Below, piece after piece: positions 46,480 to 59,905 of a DNA stretch of 64,000 bases. Source of the stretch: Toxonevra muliebris (lineage: Eukaryota; Arthropoda; Insecta; Diptera; Pallopteridae); the NCBI GenBank assembly GCA_963691655.1, contig OY829326.1, forward strand, positions 42,187,989 through 42,251,988, written 5' to 3'. A model generated the notes under the pieces. That model was given only the letters and a program-made list of their open reading frames with translations. It made no database searches and was not told the origin of the DNA. How positions within the stretch are numbered: the first letter of the stretch is position 1; each line of letters opens with the position of its first letter. The position numbers and the translations under genes were made by a program.

Positions 46480-49440
46480 ATATCAAATTGTATTGTTTTG
46501 AAATGTTAAAATGTTGTTCTAAAAAAAAAAAACAAAAAAAAAAAAACGCAAACATTGACCTTTTTTATAAACGGCCTTTACGTTTTTTATTTCGACTATT
46601 TTTATTTGGTAAATGGCAACTTTTTTCTTTTATTCATTTTCACTTTTAATAACTATAAGCTGGCATCTAACATGAGCTTCACATTCTGCTCACATTTTTC
46701 TTCGTCGCTCTTCGTTGTTTGCTCCGCAACATTCTCTGCTTCAGCTGCATACTTCACGCTTTACATTTTGTTCTAGGGTTAACAATTTAACTCTTCTTAT
46801 TTGCATCGAAAAGTTCATCATTATTGGAAATCGAGGACGAATGGTCACCTTATTCTAAACCTTTTACATTAAGTGCTCAGTGACAATTCTTTACTTGAAA
46901 ATACAAATTGGTTGTGTGGCTTTAAATTGTAACCGATCTGAGAATAGATCAAATAATCTCTAACAATTTTTGGAGCCCCCCTAAGCACATTTTTATACAC
47001 TATCAATCACTAAGTTAACAAACAACCACAAGAGCATATTTGTGTACAAGTGCAGCAGACACTTGTGCTCCTGCTTGTTTTAGATTTTGAAATTGTTGTT
47101 GTTGCTGTTGTTTTTGCTGTTAATGCAATATTTTACTAACTAACCGACCGCAACAGTTCCATATTTGCGCAATATTGCCGCCTGTTTGACCTGTCGCGAC
47201 TTGCGACACGACATCATGTTGTCGTCTTTTGGTTCAATATTGTTAGCCAGGTGCAAAACATTCCACAGAGTTAAAAACACACAAAATATTTACGAGTGAG
47301 TGTGTACGGATATATGGAAACCACTTAAAAGATTTTAAATTTTTTATGCTTTGCTGTTGATGTTGCTGTTTATTTTTGAAAAAAAAAAAAAAACAAAATT
47401 CTGAAACATTGATAACTATGAAATTTGCAGCAGCAGTGTAAAACTGCAACTGTAACAAGAACACAATAACAACAACTATAATTAATTTTGACCATATCCA
47501 TATATAAATGTCGTCAATACAATTTCTGGTAAACAAACAACAACAATAACAAATAAAAAACAAACAAATCTGGTTCAATTATTTGAAAGAATTTCATACA
47601 CAATTCCATCAATTCTCAATTGACCAAACAACAACTGTGTGTCGGCAACAACACTTACCTACACATACACACACACACACATACAAAGCAAAAAGGTATT
47701 ATGTTGCAACAACACAGAAAAACAGTTGTATTATTTTTGTAGCAAATCGAAAAATTAGAACATTTTCCAATATGTTTCGTACATGTGATACATGCCATGC
47801 AGGCAGGTACCTTGAGCTAGCTCACTGTTCGTTTGGCTCGCACGTAGGACCCCCAAACAACCTTGCCGCTTGGCGACAGCATTCTAAGCTTACCATAAAA
47901 CATAAAAAAAAAGTTGAGTTCGTTAATTGTGGCTGCTACATTGCCACAATGGGCACAAAGTGGTTGTGGTGGTGTTTGGCCCCACTTGGTTTGGCATTCC
48001 CATGTCGCGGTCCAGCCGGTCGGCCGGCGGCGTCTCGCGTATTGTTCCATTTCGATTTCATTTGTCTACGTTTGTTGCCAAAACTTGTGGCGGATGTGAT
48101 TATTGCTGTTGCTGTTGCTGCTGCTACTGCCTCCTGCTGCCTTCTGTTGTTGCACTTTATATTTCTCCTTTATTTAGGGTTATGTAGAATTTTAAATATA
48201 TCTCCTCAAAAAAAAAAAAAAAATGCATTGTAACTTTATTCTGTTGTTGGTGCTGGCTGTTATTTGCGCTCGCATTCCGCGGTTTCAACACGCCAATATT
48301 AATTGAATGGCATTTGATAGGAAATGTAACACTTGGTTGCCACATTTGAAAATCGATCGTTACTTGCGTTAATTGTATCTACGCTTATATAATTTCTGTT
48401 ATTTTTTCTCAACATATTTTGCATAATTAATAACATTTTTATTAAGATTATGGTTATTGATTAGAATCAGTTGTGCGTTCACTTATCGTTCAATAGTAAT
48501 TTAATACATTTTTTTGGTTTTCTGCAATTTACATACATATACTCGCATATGGTTACCTTAGTTTCGAAAGGCCGTTACACACATTTTTTTAAATTCTTCA
48601 AGAGCAGCAAAACACTATTGGAAACTATGAGTTCGCATTATGTTTATAAACATATATGTCGTAAATAATTCCATAAGATATTTGCTCTAGAATTTTAGTA
48701 GGTAGATTTGGAGATAGGCAGAAATTTTTTTTGTGACCGTCGAGTGGCGTCGGCCCAGGGTTGATTGTGATTAGCTGATTATAAACTGAAGTAATTTTTA
48801 TTTTGTGGAAAAAGTAGAGATTATCAGGGATTTGAACGAGAAGCTAATTGAAGAAGTCAGGAAATATCGATGCCTGTATGATATGTCAAAAAAAGGAATA
48901 CAGAAACGTAACCCAAAAAGAAAAAATTTGAGAAGAAATAGGATTATGGTAATAGTCTGTATTTTTTTCGAAGGACTGCAGATTTTTGTGTCCCTTTAAC
49001 CTCACGTTTTTGCGTATTATTTAGTTTCTTTTAATTTATTGTGATTATTTTTCCCGACTTCTAGTAAAATAAGAAAACTAAATATGAATTACGCTTTTTC
49101 TTAATTCCCTTGGAATTCAAGAAAGGTTTAGTTAATTCAAAAATTAAAATAATACTCAAAAACTTGTTAAAAATATGTGGCCTTGAGCACCGAAGAGGTT
49201 ATCATAAAAAAATTATTTGCACGTACTGATAAACAAAAATTTTTCACGTCAATAATAATTTTCAAATCAGAATGGCAGCCAATTGCCGTCGCCGTCGCAA
49301 TTTTGTTTGCTATTTGAACGTATTTCTCAGCGGCAACTCAACAGCTCTTCACTTACTAGTACTCTACCATTACTACGCAGCAATTGTGGGTAGCCAATTA
49401 GAAGGTGATTCTCTAGAAGTACTGTCTTAGACCATGAACA
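46480..49440. other. Non-coding region with triplet repeats
   Basis: A-runs near 46520, GTT/CAA repeats near 47095-47120 and 47540, CACA at 47660-47680, CTG/TGC repeats near 48105-48150. Around 47600-48230 three overlapping plus frames and one minus frame stay open, the longest 216 codons from a TTG. It encodes repeat-derived His-Thr, Ala and Leu runs and has no domain. The higher GC content explains the open frames. I see no gene. Confidence 0.35.
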
Positions 49441-49445
49441 CACTA

Positions 49446-50119
49446 GCTCCGTTCCCGTACTACAACGCGGGTGAACGCGTTCGCCCAAAACAGCCCAGAA
49501 AGCGTTCCCGTACTCAAAAAACTTGCAAATGAGAGCAGAGATGAGAGAATAATTGTCTTATTCTTCTTGCACGAAATAGCCCGCACTTTTTCTTCGGGTA
49601 AAAGTGTTAAAAGTGTCAAACTATATATTGAAAATTTGAAATCAGTAAATAAATAAAGAATTTTCAGAAAAATAAGTGATATTTAAAATGGAAAATATTT
49701 AAAAGAAATTTGAAAATTAATTAATAGTATATTAGTTAATTTTTAACTAAATTTTCCACAGGTTAATGACGCAATTGTCTGTTCAACTTCTGACGCTGTA
49801 GAAGCTTTTGCCACTTCTAAATAATGCAAATGATGATTGTGAACCAGAAGCTTCTACAAAAGTAGACAGGCGAACAATTTATTTAATTTTTTCATTATTT
49901 ATTTATTTTCTTGTAAGATTTAACAATTTTTATTTTAATCAATATCACAGAAACTTTGTTTTTTGAATTTAACTGTCGTTAAAATTTGACGTTTTGTTTT
50001 GTGCAAGAAAAGTGATTTTGAACGTTCCCGTACTTTTGTGCATTTTTGTGTATCACAGAGAGCATTTTACGTTTACTCTCAGTTTACCAGACTTTACCCA
50101 AAAAGTACGGGAACGGACC
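49446..50119. mobile_element. TA-flanked inverted-repeat element (MITE-like), 674 bp
   Basis: Ends GCTCCGTTCCCGTACT and (right, read inward) GGTCCGTTCCCGTACT are bordered by TA (49444-49445 and 50120-50121). The core GTTCCCGTACT appears again internally at about 49503 and 50024, inverted symmetrically near both ends. A second, inner inverted pair (AGAAGCTT..) lies at 49800-49860. The only long frame (49471-49656) crosses the left terminus and lacks a known domain. Confidence 0.65.
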
Positions 50120-50124
50120 TACTA

Positions 50125-52700
50125 TCGCAAGCATGAATGTCATGGTCAGGACTGTCATGCCATGAATCCATGACGGATTTTTTTTTGTAACAAAAATAAA
50201 CCGGGGAATTGAAATTTATACATTTTTTCGTCACTTTTTCTTATGTTAGCGCAGATAGGTCCTTTTGCCTGCAAAAAACCAACAAAAATATTAAGTTTGT
50301 TTAAAAAAGTAATAAAATGAAGTGTGCGCAGTAGAGACGCGTTGTTTTCCTGTGCTGATGTTACTTATTCAACTTCTAAAAACTTATAAGGGAAACGTGG
50401 GACATTCATTCGGCGAATCCTTTCCATTTATTTCTTACTACCTATTTTTCTACCTCTCTCCTTCAGACAGTTGTTCCTGCTTGCGCTCGTGTGAACAGTC
50501 TCACAGAAAAATCTATCTTCAAATATTGGGGCATTAGAGTCGATCAATCTAAACGCTTTTTCAATTATCAAAATGTAAAATTTGTATTCCATATTTGACC
50601 CCTTTTCAGTATACAATTTGAAGATACAAAATTTCCGATTATATTTATAAGCAGTGTTCAGGGTGTCAAGTCAGTTATAAGAGGGTATACAAAAAAAAAA
50701 AAACCAATAAAATTTCTAAAGAATTATCCACTTGAAAGTGTACAGATAATAAACAATCTACTATCCTTCATATAACTGAATTCATCAAGTTTATCCAGAA
50801 AACCATGAGAATACATCGTTATCGTTTGTGGATCAAAGTACCTGTTAAGGCTATGAAGCTGTGACTTGAGATCCATTATCAGGCTTCGTGACAGTCTACT
50901 ATTTGCTGACAAAAATATCTAGAAGGTGATAAAACTGAAGGTCATTTAATGACCTGGTTTCTTTAGGACGAAATGTGCGATTATTTCTTGACAAAGTTCG
51001 AGTATTTAAGATCATAGATGATTTTGAAGCCTAACTAACTTAGGAGAGTGTATCACTTTAAGACGGAATACGATGTGGCATTGTGTTTTAGTGTTCCTAG
51101 CTTTGCGTGCTACAATACAAATACCGAGATCAAACTCAATTGAGTACATACAAACTCAAAAAGTGTGGGAAATTTATTTGCTAGTTGCCAAGTTTTCTTC
51201 TGTTTTGCTGATATTTTTTTTTTTGCGGTAACAAAAAAAAAAATAAATAAATGATCGTAGTTACGTGCACATAATTTTATTCAACCTAAACACTTATTGC
51301 CACCATCTTTAATCGCGCAGCAACAAGACATTCTCCTAACTTAATTACGTTCTATAGTTTGATTTTACAAACACAAAATCAGAGATTTAACATAAATCCA
51401 ATCACAATAATGTCCGTCGTGTATCGTCAGAGGGAACAGAGGCATACTGGCATCAGGCATCAGGCACCAGGCACAGGCACCATAGGCAGGAAAATAACGA
51501 CGACTACAGCAACAACGACAATGGCAACGGTGTAGCTAGACTTATCTTTGCACAGCTGAATGCGATTACAGCGCATGTGCCGCCCACGCTGCTAATTGTT
51601 GCGCTGCGCGGCACAGAATGAGCGAAACGTAACCAAATGCTCATAAGACCACAACAACGACGACGACGATGACGATGACGACGGATGACAACGTAACATT
51701 GGCAGTTTGATCGTTTAGCTATATGGCATTAGCTTGTATGAATGTATGTATGCACCTACCTATGTTTGTTTGTTTGTTTGGTTATAGGTACCTTCCCATA
51801 ACTGAAGTGAATATACGTCAGTATCTCTTTACATACTACATGGCGGAACATACAACGAAATCTATGCAAAAATATTTGCAGTTGCAACATCGCCAACACT
51901 TCCACTTTTTTCGCACACAGCCTCCATGTTTCTCGTTGTTGTTTTTGTTAGTCGTGTTAAACTGAGTTGAGCTGCTGGCTGAGTCTGGGGCTAAGGCAGA
52001 GATTGCGCACACCACCGATCATAGACCATATAGCAATTGCTGTTTGTTTGACAGCTGTTTGTTATTTTGGTCACTTGGAAGGTTTTCCAATTTTTTTTTT
52101 TATTTTTTTTTATTGTTTTTACTGTTGTTGATGTTGTTTGCTTCTTGGCTTGGTTTCGCCTTCGCTCACGGTTAGTACGACGCATGTGCTCAAAAATGAA
52201 AAATAAAGACAAAAAAAAGAAACGAAAGAATGTCACCGTATTTTGCACTAGGCAGCAGCCAGTCAGGCTGTGTGGCGGCTGTGACTGTTGTCAGAGATAC
52301 GGCTGCTGTGGCACACTCAAAGACGTATAATTTATTGCCAACATTAATGTTTAAGCAACAAAGTAAAAACAATTCAATTATACAAATGCAAATGCAGATA
52401 AGATGCAATTTACATGCCCATACACTTTTATGATTTCGGCAGAAAATGTCATTATTGTTGTTTGTTCGTTTGGTGAACCAATCACAAAATTTTGTAATAA
52501 AAATCGCTACAGTTGCTGCTGCATGTATTTATGTTTAAGTTTTATTCCAACATTGATGAGAATAAAATTCATGAACTGAACTTAAAAATGAAATAAATCT
52601 TTTCGCTAATGAAATCGATCTTTTATGGCCAATTTATTGCAATCGATGATTTAATTATATTGGGTTAGGTTAAGGTGGTTCTGCATGTTATCATTCTGGT
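50125..52700. other. Non-coding region
   Basis: Includes a CAGGCAT/CAGGCAC-type short repeat near 51440-51490, ACGACGATGACGATG repeats near 51655-51690, and T-runs near 52090. Frames on both strands here are not supported by any motif. Confidence 0.35.
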
Positions 52701-52705
52701 ATATA

Positions 52706-53533
52706 CACGCAAAGAAAAAAAACGTTTATCACCCGTTTGTGGAGAATATATTACATTTACGCTGAACAAAAACGTTTCTGAGGAACGTTGCCGTGTTTGC
52801 AGAAACCAAAACCGTTTTCTGCAAAATATTAAAAATTGTATGATGAACGAAAATTCGTTCACGATAAAATTAAGGCAATTTTCTTTTCTGGCAAATGAAA
52901 AAAACGTTTCTGCTAAACGAAAGTCCACAACTCTCTTCTCTTTTTATTTTCGTTTTTCTCTCATCTTGCTCTCGTCGCAAAAAGAAGCAGCAGCGACGCT
53001 TACATTTAAACTCCACACAACAACAAACCAACACAACATAACGGGAAGTATCATTTGTCAACGCATTATTGAAGAATTTTAATTGTGCATTGAAATTATT
53101 TCATCACATTTCTTTTTGTCTATAAAAAAGTGCGTGGTGTTTATAAAAAACAAATAAAAGTGTGTGATTTATAAGTAATAAATAAAACAAAAATTGTAAT
53201 AATATAATTTTATGTAAATTTCATACAATTTTTCTAGTTTTTACTCAGAAAATATTATTTAAACAAAAACCACAATAAAATGCCAATGTACATATGAAAA
53301 TTGTTTTTGCTTCCTTTTGTATATTTTTCAGGGAAATATTGCATTTTATTGCAAATGTTTTTAGTTCATCGTAAAAGAATTGAACCGTTTATGATGAATA
53401 AATGTTTGATCATGGCAATGAAATAAATGTTCGTTTATGATAAATAAATGTTCGTTTATCATGAACACATTCCATGAACGAAGTTCGTTTAGTGAAAATT
53501 TCGTTTCTGAGAAACGAATTTTTTCTTTGCGTG
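52706..53533. mobile_element. TA-flanked MITE with CACGCAAAGAAAAA ends, 828 bp
   Basis: Left end CACGCAAAGAAAAAAAACG and right end (read inward) CACGCAAAGAAAAAATTCG are flanked by TA (52704-52705 and 53534-53535). The interior repeats GTTTATGATAAA/CGTTTCTGAGGAACG-type short palindromes. It is non-coding and related by its termini to 3671-4683. The frames at 52665-53082 lie inside it and are chance. Confidence 0.75.
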
Positions 53534-53837
53534 TAGACTTAAGTCTCGTGTAAACGACTGTATTTTTAAGAATTTTTTTTTATAAAAAAATCGCATTATA
53601 ATATTGTTAATGAAATGTATATGAAAAATTTTTAATGGCGGCGCTGCAGATATTCGAAGTCGACTTCTACTTTTTGTGCCGTGGAATGTTCTCTAAAGTT
53701 TTTTGACGGTTACCGTGATGCAAGTGAAAAGTACACGAAATTTATATCAGGTTCAATTCTCATACCGAACAAATATAGGATATAGAAACATAGTTTTTCT
53801 GCACAGCATCTCTCTTTGAATAATATAAGTATTATAA

Positions 53838-53965
53838 CGAACCTTCCTGGTTGCTTTTACTAGGTTGAGGTATACTCAGTGAGTAACCAGGGTGCGTAGA
53901 AGTTAAAGCTCACGATAGTTAATTGTGTTTGTAAATGTTTATTTGTATAGTTCACTGTTGGACAC
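53838..53965. mobile_element. LTR-like repeat fragment, inverted relative to 29685-30140
   Basis: Read on the minus strand it gives ATCGTGAGCTTTAAC..CACCCTGGTTACTCACTGAG..TATACCTCAAC..CCAGGAAGGTTCGTT, matching 30047-30139. Only about 90 bases are shared. Confidence 0.4.
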
Positions 53966-53969
53966 TGTT

Positions 53970-55745
53970 TTCTAAGATTGGTTGTACATACTTGTGCAAA
54001 ATTAATATGGACAAGAAAAATTTTCTTTGAAAATGGTTTTAATTCATTCAAATATAAAATCAGTAACAAATCGGAAAAATTAATATTTAGTATGTCCACC
54101 CTTGGCTTCCAGCAACATCTTAAGACGTTTTGATATAGATTCTACGAACAATTTTCAAGTGGTAAAGATTTTCTCATTTCGCTACCTAATTTCCTTCACT
54201 GTTCTAGTAACTTGATTTCATTTCCGCAATCTATCTTTCTACACCCAGAGAAATACTTACTTGGTTCGAAGAAAAACGGCTATAAAATTGAAGAAAAATG
54301 GAAATGATTTGGCGCCATAGAAACGGTTTCCTCATTTAGGTATATAAAATTTCTTTGAGTTGAGGAAATATTTTTCAAAAAGAGAAATTGTATATAATTT
54401 AGGTAAAATTTTCCTTAGTTTGAGGAATAATTTTCCATAGATTAAAGTCAATTTACTTTTTGGAGAAGAAATCTTCAATTTATGGAATATTTTCTACAAT
54501 GTTGTTTTAATTCAAAGGCATAGAAATCATGTTTTTTTTTTACTTGTATTCATTTATTAGTTTATTTTTAATAAGAATTAAGGTTTACATTCATACGTAT
54601 TTTTACAAACGCTGCAGGCATCGTCGCCTTGACATGATCAAAAGATCCTTATGGCCACCAAAAAATTATAAATTGAACTTTATTGAAATTTATATCTTTT
54701 GAATATATTTTATTTTGTCACAATATTTTTTTTTTTTTTCAAAAATTATATCAATGCCACAAACCACTTCGCTTGAAATAGAGACGCCTACTTGAAAATT
54801 CAAAAGAAAAACAAAGCGTACGCGATTATCTGCTAAGGCCAAAAGAGTAAAGCTAGTTTTTTGTATATACAAAAATTTTGTATGGAGAACATTTTTGGTA
54901 TATTCGTCTCTTTCTTACATTTTCATTTTTTATGCAAAAATAGTATGTAAGTTTAATTACCTTATTTTATTTTAAATAAGGTAATTTGTTTTTTTATGGT
55001 ATTTTGATACTTTTGTTTTGCAGCCAAATGGTGCTTAAATTTTTATATGCTGGTGCGACTAATTTTTGGAAAAAACTGGTTTATGGAAACGTCCATTGTT
55101 CCATGCGCATTTATGTTAAAAATAGACCAAGTAATTCATAAAAGCTCTTGAGTTAAAATTGTATGCAGAGACGCGTTGTAAGGACTAAGTTTTAAAAAAA
55201 AATATATTTCAAGATGCTTCTTGTGTTTTATTTACTTTTTTATCATACTTTTCTTTAATTTTAGAATTAACAATTTCATTGAAACTTGGGATTTGATTTC
55301 AATTGGTGGGCAGCACCGCAATTAAATTTCCAAAAATGAAGAAAAAACTTACTTCAAATTGAACACCATGGTTGCATGAAAGGAGCACATTTTTCTTCAT
55401 TTTGAGGAAAATTTACATAAACGAGAGAAATTTTCGTGGATTTAAATTGAGGAAACTTTTTCTTTGTTCTAGAGATGGGTATTTTTCTGCTTGTAAGTCT
55501 TGCTTGACAGATGGACCACAAATCCTCGAATGAATTTAAGTCCGGAAAAATGCCAGGTCAATCCAAAAGGATTTTTCAGCTGTCTTTGTTCAAGGCATGC
55601 GTCACCACTTTGTTCGCTAATCCGATGACGAGCAACTTTCAGCAGCTCACATTCAGCAGTCAGACGAACCCACCAAGAAATCAGTGTTTTGGGCGGCTTT
55701 GCTTTTTTGGTTTAGGATCATTCGTATCTATAACAAGGATAATCA
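53970..55745 (-). pseudogene. Tc1-type transposase C-terminal relic, interrupted
   Basis: On the minus strand, 55745-55490 reads ...LDLPGIFPDLNSFEDLWSIC (the conserved WPxxSPDLNPIExLW block, Glu retained). Then 54240-54060 reads TVKEIR, FVESISKRLKMLLEAKGGHT and a stop, the family's C-terminus. The intervening 54243-55480 is an insertion. The N-terminal half is not found. A second relic, in the opposite orientation, starts at about 55780. Confidence 0.7.
54243..55480. mobile_element. AT-rich insertion splitting the Tc1 relic, about 1.24 kb
   Basis: It starts near TACACCCAGAGAAATA and ends near AAAAAGTTTCCTC-type sequence read inward from TTTTCTTTGTTCTA. The termini are diverged but resemble the TACACGCAAAGAAAA family. 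Both halves carry repeated GAGGAAAATTT/AAATTTTCCTC segments. No coding potential. Boundaries are approximate. Confidence 0.4.
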
Positions 55746-55779
55746 CATAAAAGATTTGCAAGATCGAATAAGAAAAAGA

Positions 55780-56095
55780 TAAGTTTGGAAAGCCCGATTT
55801 TTTAACAAGAGCTAACACCCTGCCATGCATCCAAGATTGCAGAAATATTATTGGCTGACAACGGGCTAACTATTTTGGATTGGCTTAGTAATTCATCGAT
55901 TCTCAATCCAATCGAGAATTTGTGGTAAATTTACCGAGACTCAGAAAAATGTATTGCACTAACAAAATTAAGCTAATCGAAGTGAAGTGAATGAAGTGTG
56001 GTAATGAGATGAAAAAATCGACGACACTTGCAGAATCTATGCCGAAAAATATTCAGATGATGCTGGAAGCCAATGGTGGACATATTGAACAGTAA
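55780..56095 (+). pseudogene. Tc1-type transposase C-terminal relic, plus strand
   Basis: Reads CHASKIAEILLADNGLTILD, NSSILNPIENLW (stop follows) and after a gap LAESMPKNIQMMLEANGGHI with a stop. The 60 bases after the stop match those after the minus-strand relic at 54060, so both are the same family, arranged tail-outward. Confidence 0.7.
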
Positions 56096-56099
56096 TTAT

Positions 56100-59018
56100 T
56101 CCAATTTGTCACCGATTTTATTTTTGCATGAATTAAACACATTTTCAAAGGAAAATTATCTTGTTCACATTAATTTGTTAGCGTTCGTGGTACTTCGTAT
56201 GATCTCCGTTTGTTTTCGTTGGTGCTCAATGTACCTCGTAGCCTCTTCGCTTGCTGTCTTTGCGCTCGTTTCAATTCGTATCATGGTGAAATTATAACAG
56301 GTGATAGCAGCGTCAGCTCTGTCTTCTTCTTCTCTAATTTTTTTTATATGAAGATAATCTTAACTGTTAAAATCTTTGTTTTTTTTTTTTTGTTTGCCAT
56401 GCATTTGTTCTTGTGCTTTTGACAATTACGATTTTTAGCAACAACAAAGTAGCGTGTTGTTATTGTTACGTTGTACTTGTTGTAATGCTGCTACCACCAT
56501 GTTAAATCCGCCTTGATTCGTATCCTCTTCGTTTGCTCATTGTTCATTTCACATCGAAGTCTCTTCGTTTGCTCTCTTTGGCGCTCGTTTGTTCGAATCG
56601 GCATTCAGTTCAGTGTTCCAAGTAATCGTGACACGATATTATTGTAATCAGTGGCAACTTTCACTTTATGTACTACACCTGCCAAATTTTCCACGTAGAA
56701 AAGATTTATTTATTGCCAGCGGGGCCGGATCGACAGATTTGGATCTTCGGCCACACCGAAGTCCTTTGCAGGCACAATTTCGGATGTACGCACAGTACGA
56801 GCTTGTTCTGTAAGAATATTCCAAAAAAGTATACGAAGACGTGAATCGATCTATAGATCTGTGTATAAGCTGCTCAGATGGACGATAATGCGCACCGTAA
56901 ATTGAGTTTCGCGCACAGACTGCGACTTTTTGAAAATAAATTTTCCCGATTTTCAAACATTATTCGAGTGTTAGTCTTTGCATGGTTATTTATCCAAACA
57001 TACTGAACAAAAAAGTCAATGAAATATGCCCAGTTTTATAGCTGGTTTTACAGTTATCCCTATCGGAACTTCTATCACTGTAAAAAAAAAACACCCGTTA
57101 ACTCGGTGTAGTACTACAAAAATCCTTTTTACTTTTTATCCGATGTTTTTGATATTGTGTGCTGTTTAGATGCTTCACATGCAAAAATTCTTTCCTTTCC
57201 ACCTTAACTTGTTCAGCAGCAACTGGCCACCCAGAAAAAAAAGCACACGCGAAGGTTAAAAGCCTTGAAGTTAATATTGGAATAAATATCCTGCAATATT
57301 TTTTTATAGATGGTTCAAAACAAAGATTGATTTCTTATGTAATTTTTTGCAAAAATCACGACTTTTTTACACTTTTGGGTTATGATTTCTCAATATTCAA
57401 ACGAGATAGAAAAATTCTACTACCAAATGTGAACTCACCACACAAAGTTACATAGACCGGGCCGCTCATATTGTATTAAAGTCTCCAATATGAAACCAAT
57501 TTTCGATACTTTGAGGTTTTTGATCAGTAGGCAGCTTTGTTCACTTCACCGTTCACCTCTGTGTCCTGAAACCTGAAGGATTTTGGCTTTAACCTTCAAA
57601 AAGCATAACTAGCTGATCAGTTTAGTTGGAAGTTGAATAATGCCTAGAGTCCGATTGTGTGTGTGCCTGCAAAAATCATTGCCCCCTTGGTTTCGTTTCC
57701 AAGACTCGCCACAAATGGATCTAACGCCGAACACTTTTTCGACAATTTATTCCAACATTGAGAAATAAAACTTTCAAAAATTAAAAACAATCATTCAACC
57801 AAGCAGCATAAATGCATGCACACATACATTTGTAAATATACATATGTACATATGTATATGTGCATATGTATATTCATACATTAACTTAAAACTTATTGAG
57901 ATTTATCACGCACAACCTAGTTTTGTTTTTGTTCTTTTTTTTCTAACCAAGTACTTGGTTCTACTCTGCGATTCTATTCTTTTCTAAGTATTTGTAATTC
58001 CCTGTGTGACATTTGCTTTCATTTCTCATACGTTAAAAATACGTTAAGTTACAAATGCTCCCCATACAGATATACATGGTACCTGCAAGTGCTCATGCTG
58101 ACTATTCCGCTCTTTGGAACTGAAATTGGTCACGTTTTAACTCGATTACAACAAGTAAGTACAACACACAACAACAATAACAGTAACAGCAGACAACATG
58201 CTGAGAGTGATGTTGGTACAATGTTTAGGTGACAGTGACATTTGTCAAGTTGATGGTTTCATTCCTTTCGCTTTTTTAAGTTTTTTTTATTTACATTTTC
58301 TTTTACCTTCTATATATTTTCTTGTGATTGCGATTGTTTCTTAGTAAATAGTAATGGATACATTTGGGTGCAACGAAAAGTTTCAATTAGAGTTAAAAAA
58401 TATTATGTATTCTGAACAATTCTATTTCAGACATACAGGCATAATTTAGAGCAAAGTTATTAAAAGTAATTATTGTAGGTATATGTCAAACCTTAAATAG
58501 TTAGCCACATGTGTCAAGACAACATACGGGCACTTATCTATGTATGTTTTAGTTTAACCTTTTTGTGATATCGCATGTAAATATGTAGTTCATTTTGGTA
58601 GTTGTTGACCAATTTTGGTATTATGCAAAACAAATCAACTGTCAACAGCGTACCACTGAAGCTGATGGACACCGAGATAGTGTTTTTTTTTTTTGGTTTT
58701 TTTGGCACAAAAAAGCAATTGCAATTTCAATTTGAACATACATTTCTTTATACCATACATATTTATTTCTTGTGCACGTACTGAAAACTATTTTTTTGTT
58801 TTAGGGGAGGGCGAACGGGGTTAAGTAAGTTAGGCTAGTTTCTCACGTTTAGTTTTTTTTTTTTTTTTTTTTGGTTCATAATACCACCACATTTGGGCAC
58901 CTTCCATCCACAAAATGTGTTTTCATCAACAAAAATGCCACATTATACGGTGGGTCTAACAAAAATTACATTCGGTTTTTTTTTTAAACAATTTGTTATA
59001 GTTTGCTCAAAGATAATA
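56100..59018. other. Non-coding region
   Basis: Mixed AT-rich DNA with (CATATGTA)n near 57835-57880 and CAA/AAC repeats near 58150-58190. No gene recognised; the frames here lack motifs. Confidence 0.35.
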
Positions 59019-59021
59019 ATA

Positions 59022-59905
59022 AAGAGTGAGATCGAAAAAATCTTAACATATATAAAATTCAATAATTTTTAAACAGTTGATCTGAGAGTTTTAATTTTTT
59101 TTTTATGTAATTGATAATATTTTACAAATTACAGAAAAATGTAACTTTTATAGTTCTAACCACTATTTATGAACTCGTGGACCTTTAGAGATTTGATAGT
59201 TGTTTCAGACACCTTTTTGGAACAGTTTGCCCATCTCCTTTTAAAATCTTCGATATTTTGTGACACCTTTTTTGTGCTCTTTAAGTTTCTTTTCACAAGA
59301 GCCCAATATCTCTCCACTGGTCTTAGCTCCGGACAATTTGGAGGATTGAAATTGGCCTCTCTTGGTACAAAAACTATGTTATTACTTTGGTACCACTCCA
59401 GAGTTTTCTTGCCGAATCGGGCCAAAAATATGTGGAGACATTGTGCTCTCTTATGAAAGGAAGAAGTCTTTTTTTCAAACATTCTTTGATGTATATTTCG
59501 GTATTTATAGAGCCCACTGTAACAAATGACTTGCTTCTTTTGCCGCAACTGCATATAGCTTGCCATACCAGGAGTTTTTTTTAGGAAATTTCGTCTACTT
59601 TTGGATTCTAAATTGTTCTCCGACATTTCCCCGAGCATCAGAAATAATAAAATCTGCCAGTACATATGTTTCGTCGTCCATTAAACAACATGAATATTTT
59701 TGTATGAATTTCCGAGCGCTACTTTTGGCGTCTAAAGCATTGGCATTGCAGCACTCCTGTCTGGAACTTTTTGGACTTTGTATGTTTTCAAACCTGCATT
59801 GGCTATAATTTTTCGCATCAAATAGTCAGAGCACTGGGCTAACCAGGCAGCTTTTCTACCAGATGTGTTTCGAGATCTTTTCAATATGCTTTCTATTTTC
59901 TTGGC
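59022..59905 (-). pseudogene. IS630-Tc1-mariner transposase of the DD37E type, decayed copy B
   Basis: Its 3' inverted end AAGAGTGAGATCGAAAAAAT at 59022 is preceded by TA (59020-59021). On the minus strand: KKIESILKRSRNTSGRKAAW, LKTYKVQKVPDR, then after breaks LMDDETYVLADF and DARGNVGEQF (first Asp, near 59670). The frame 59665-59156 follows with KKTLEWYQSNNIVFVPREAN, NCPELRPVERYWALVKR (Glu) and KRRWANCSKKVSETTIKSL. The segment containing the second Asp (DLASCHY) is deleted, so it is inactive. No 5' inverted end is found; instead the N-terminus belongs to another transposase. Confidence 0.8.

Noticed and set aside
47583..48233. 216-codon plus-strand frame, the longest outside transposons
   Set aside because: It starts at TTG, runs through CACA and TGC repeats, has competing open frames on both strands and no recognisable domain.
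52665..53082. Overlapping frames on both strands of 87-135 codons
   Set aside because: They lie within the TA-flanked MITE at 52706-53533 and simply translate its palindromes.
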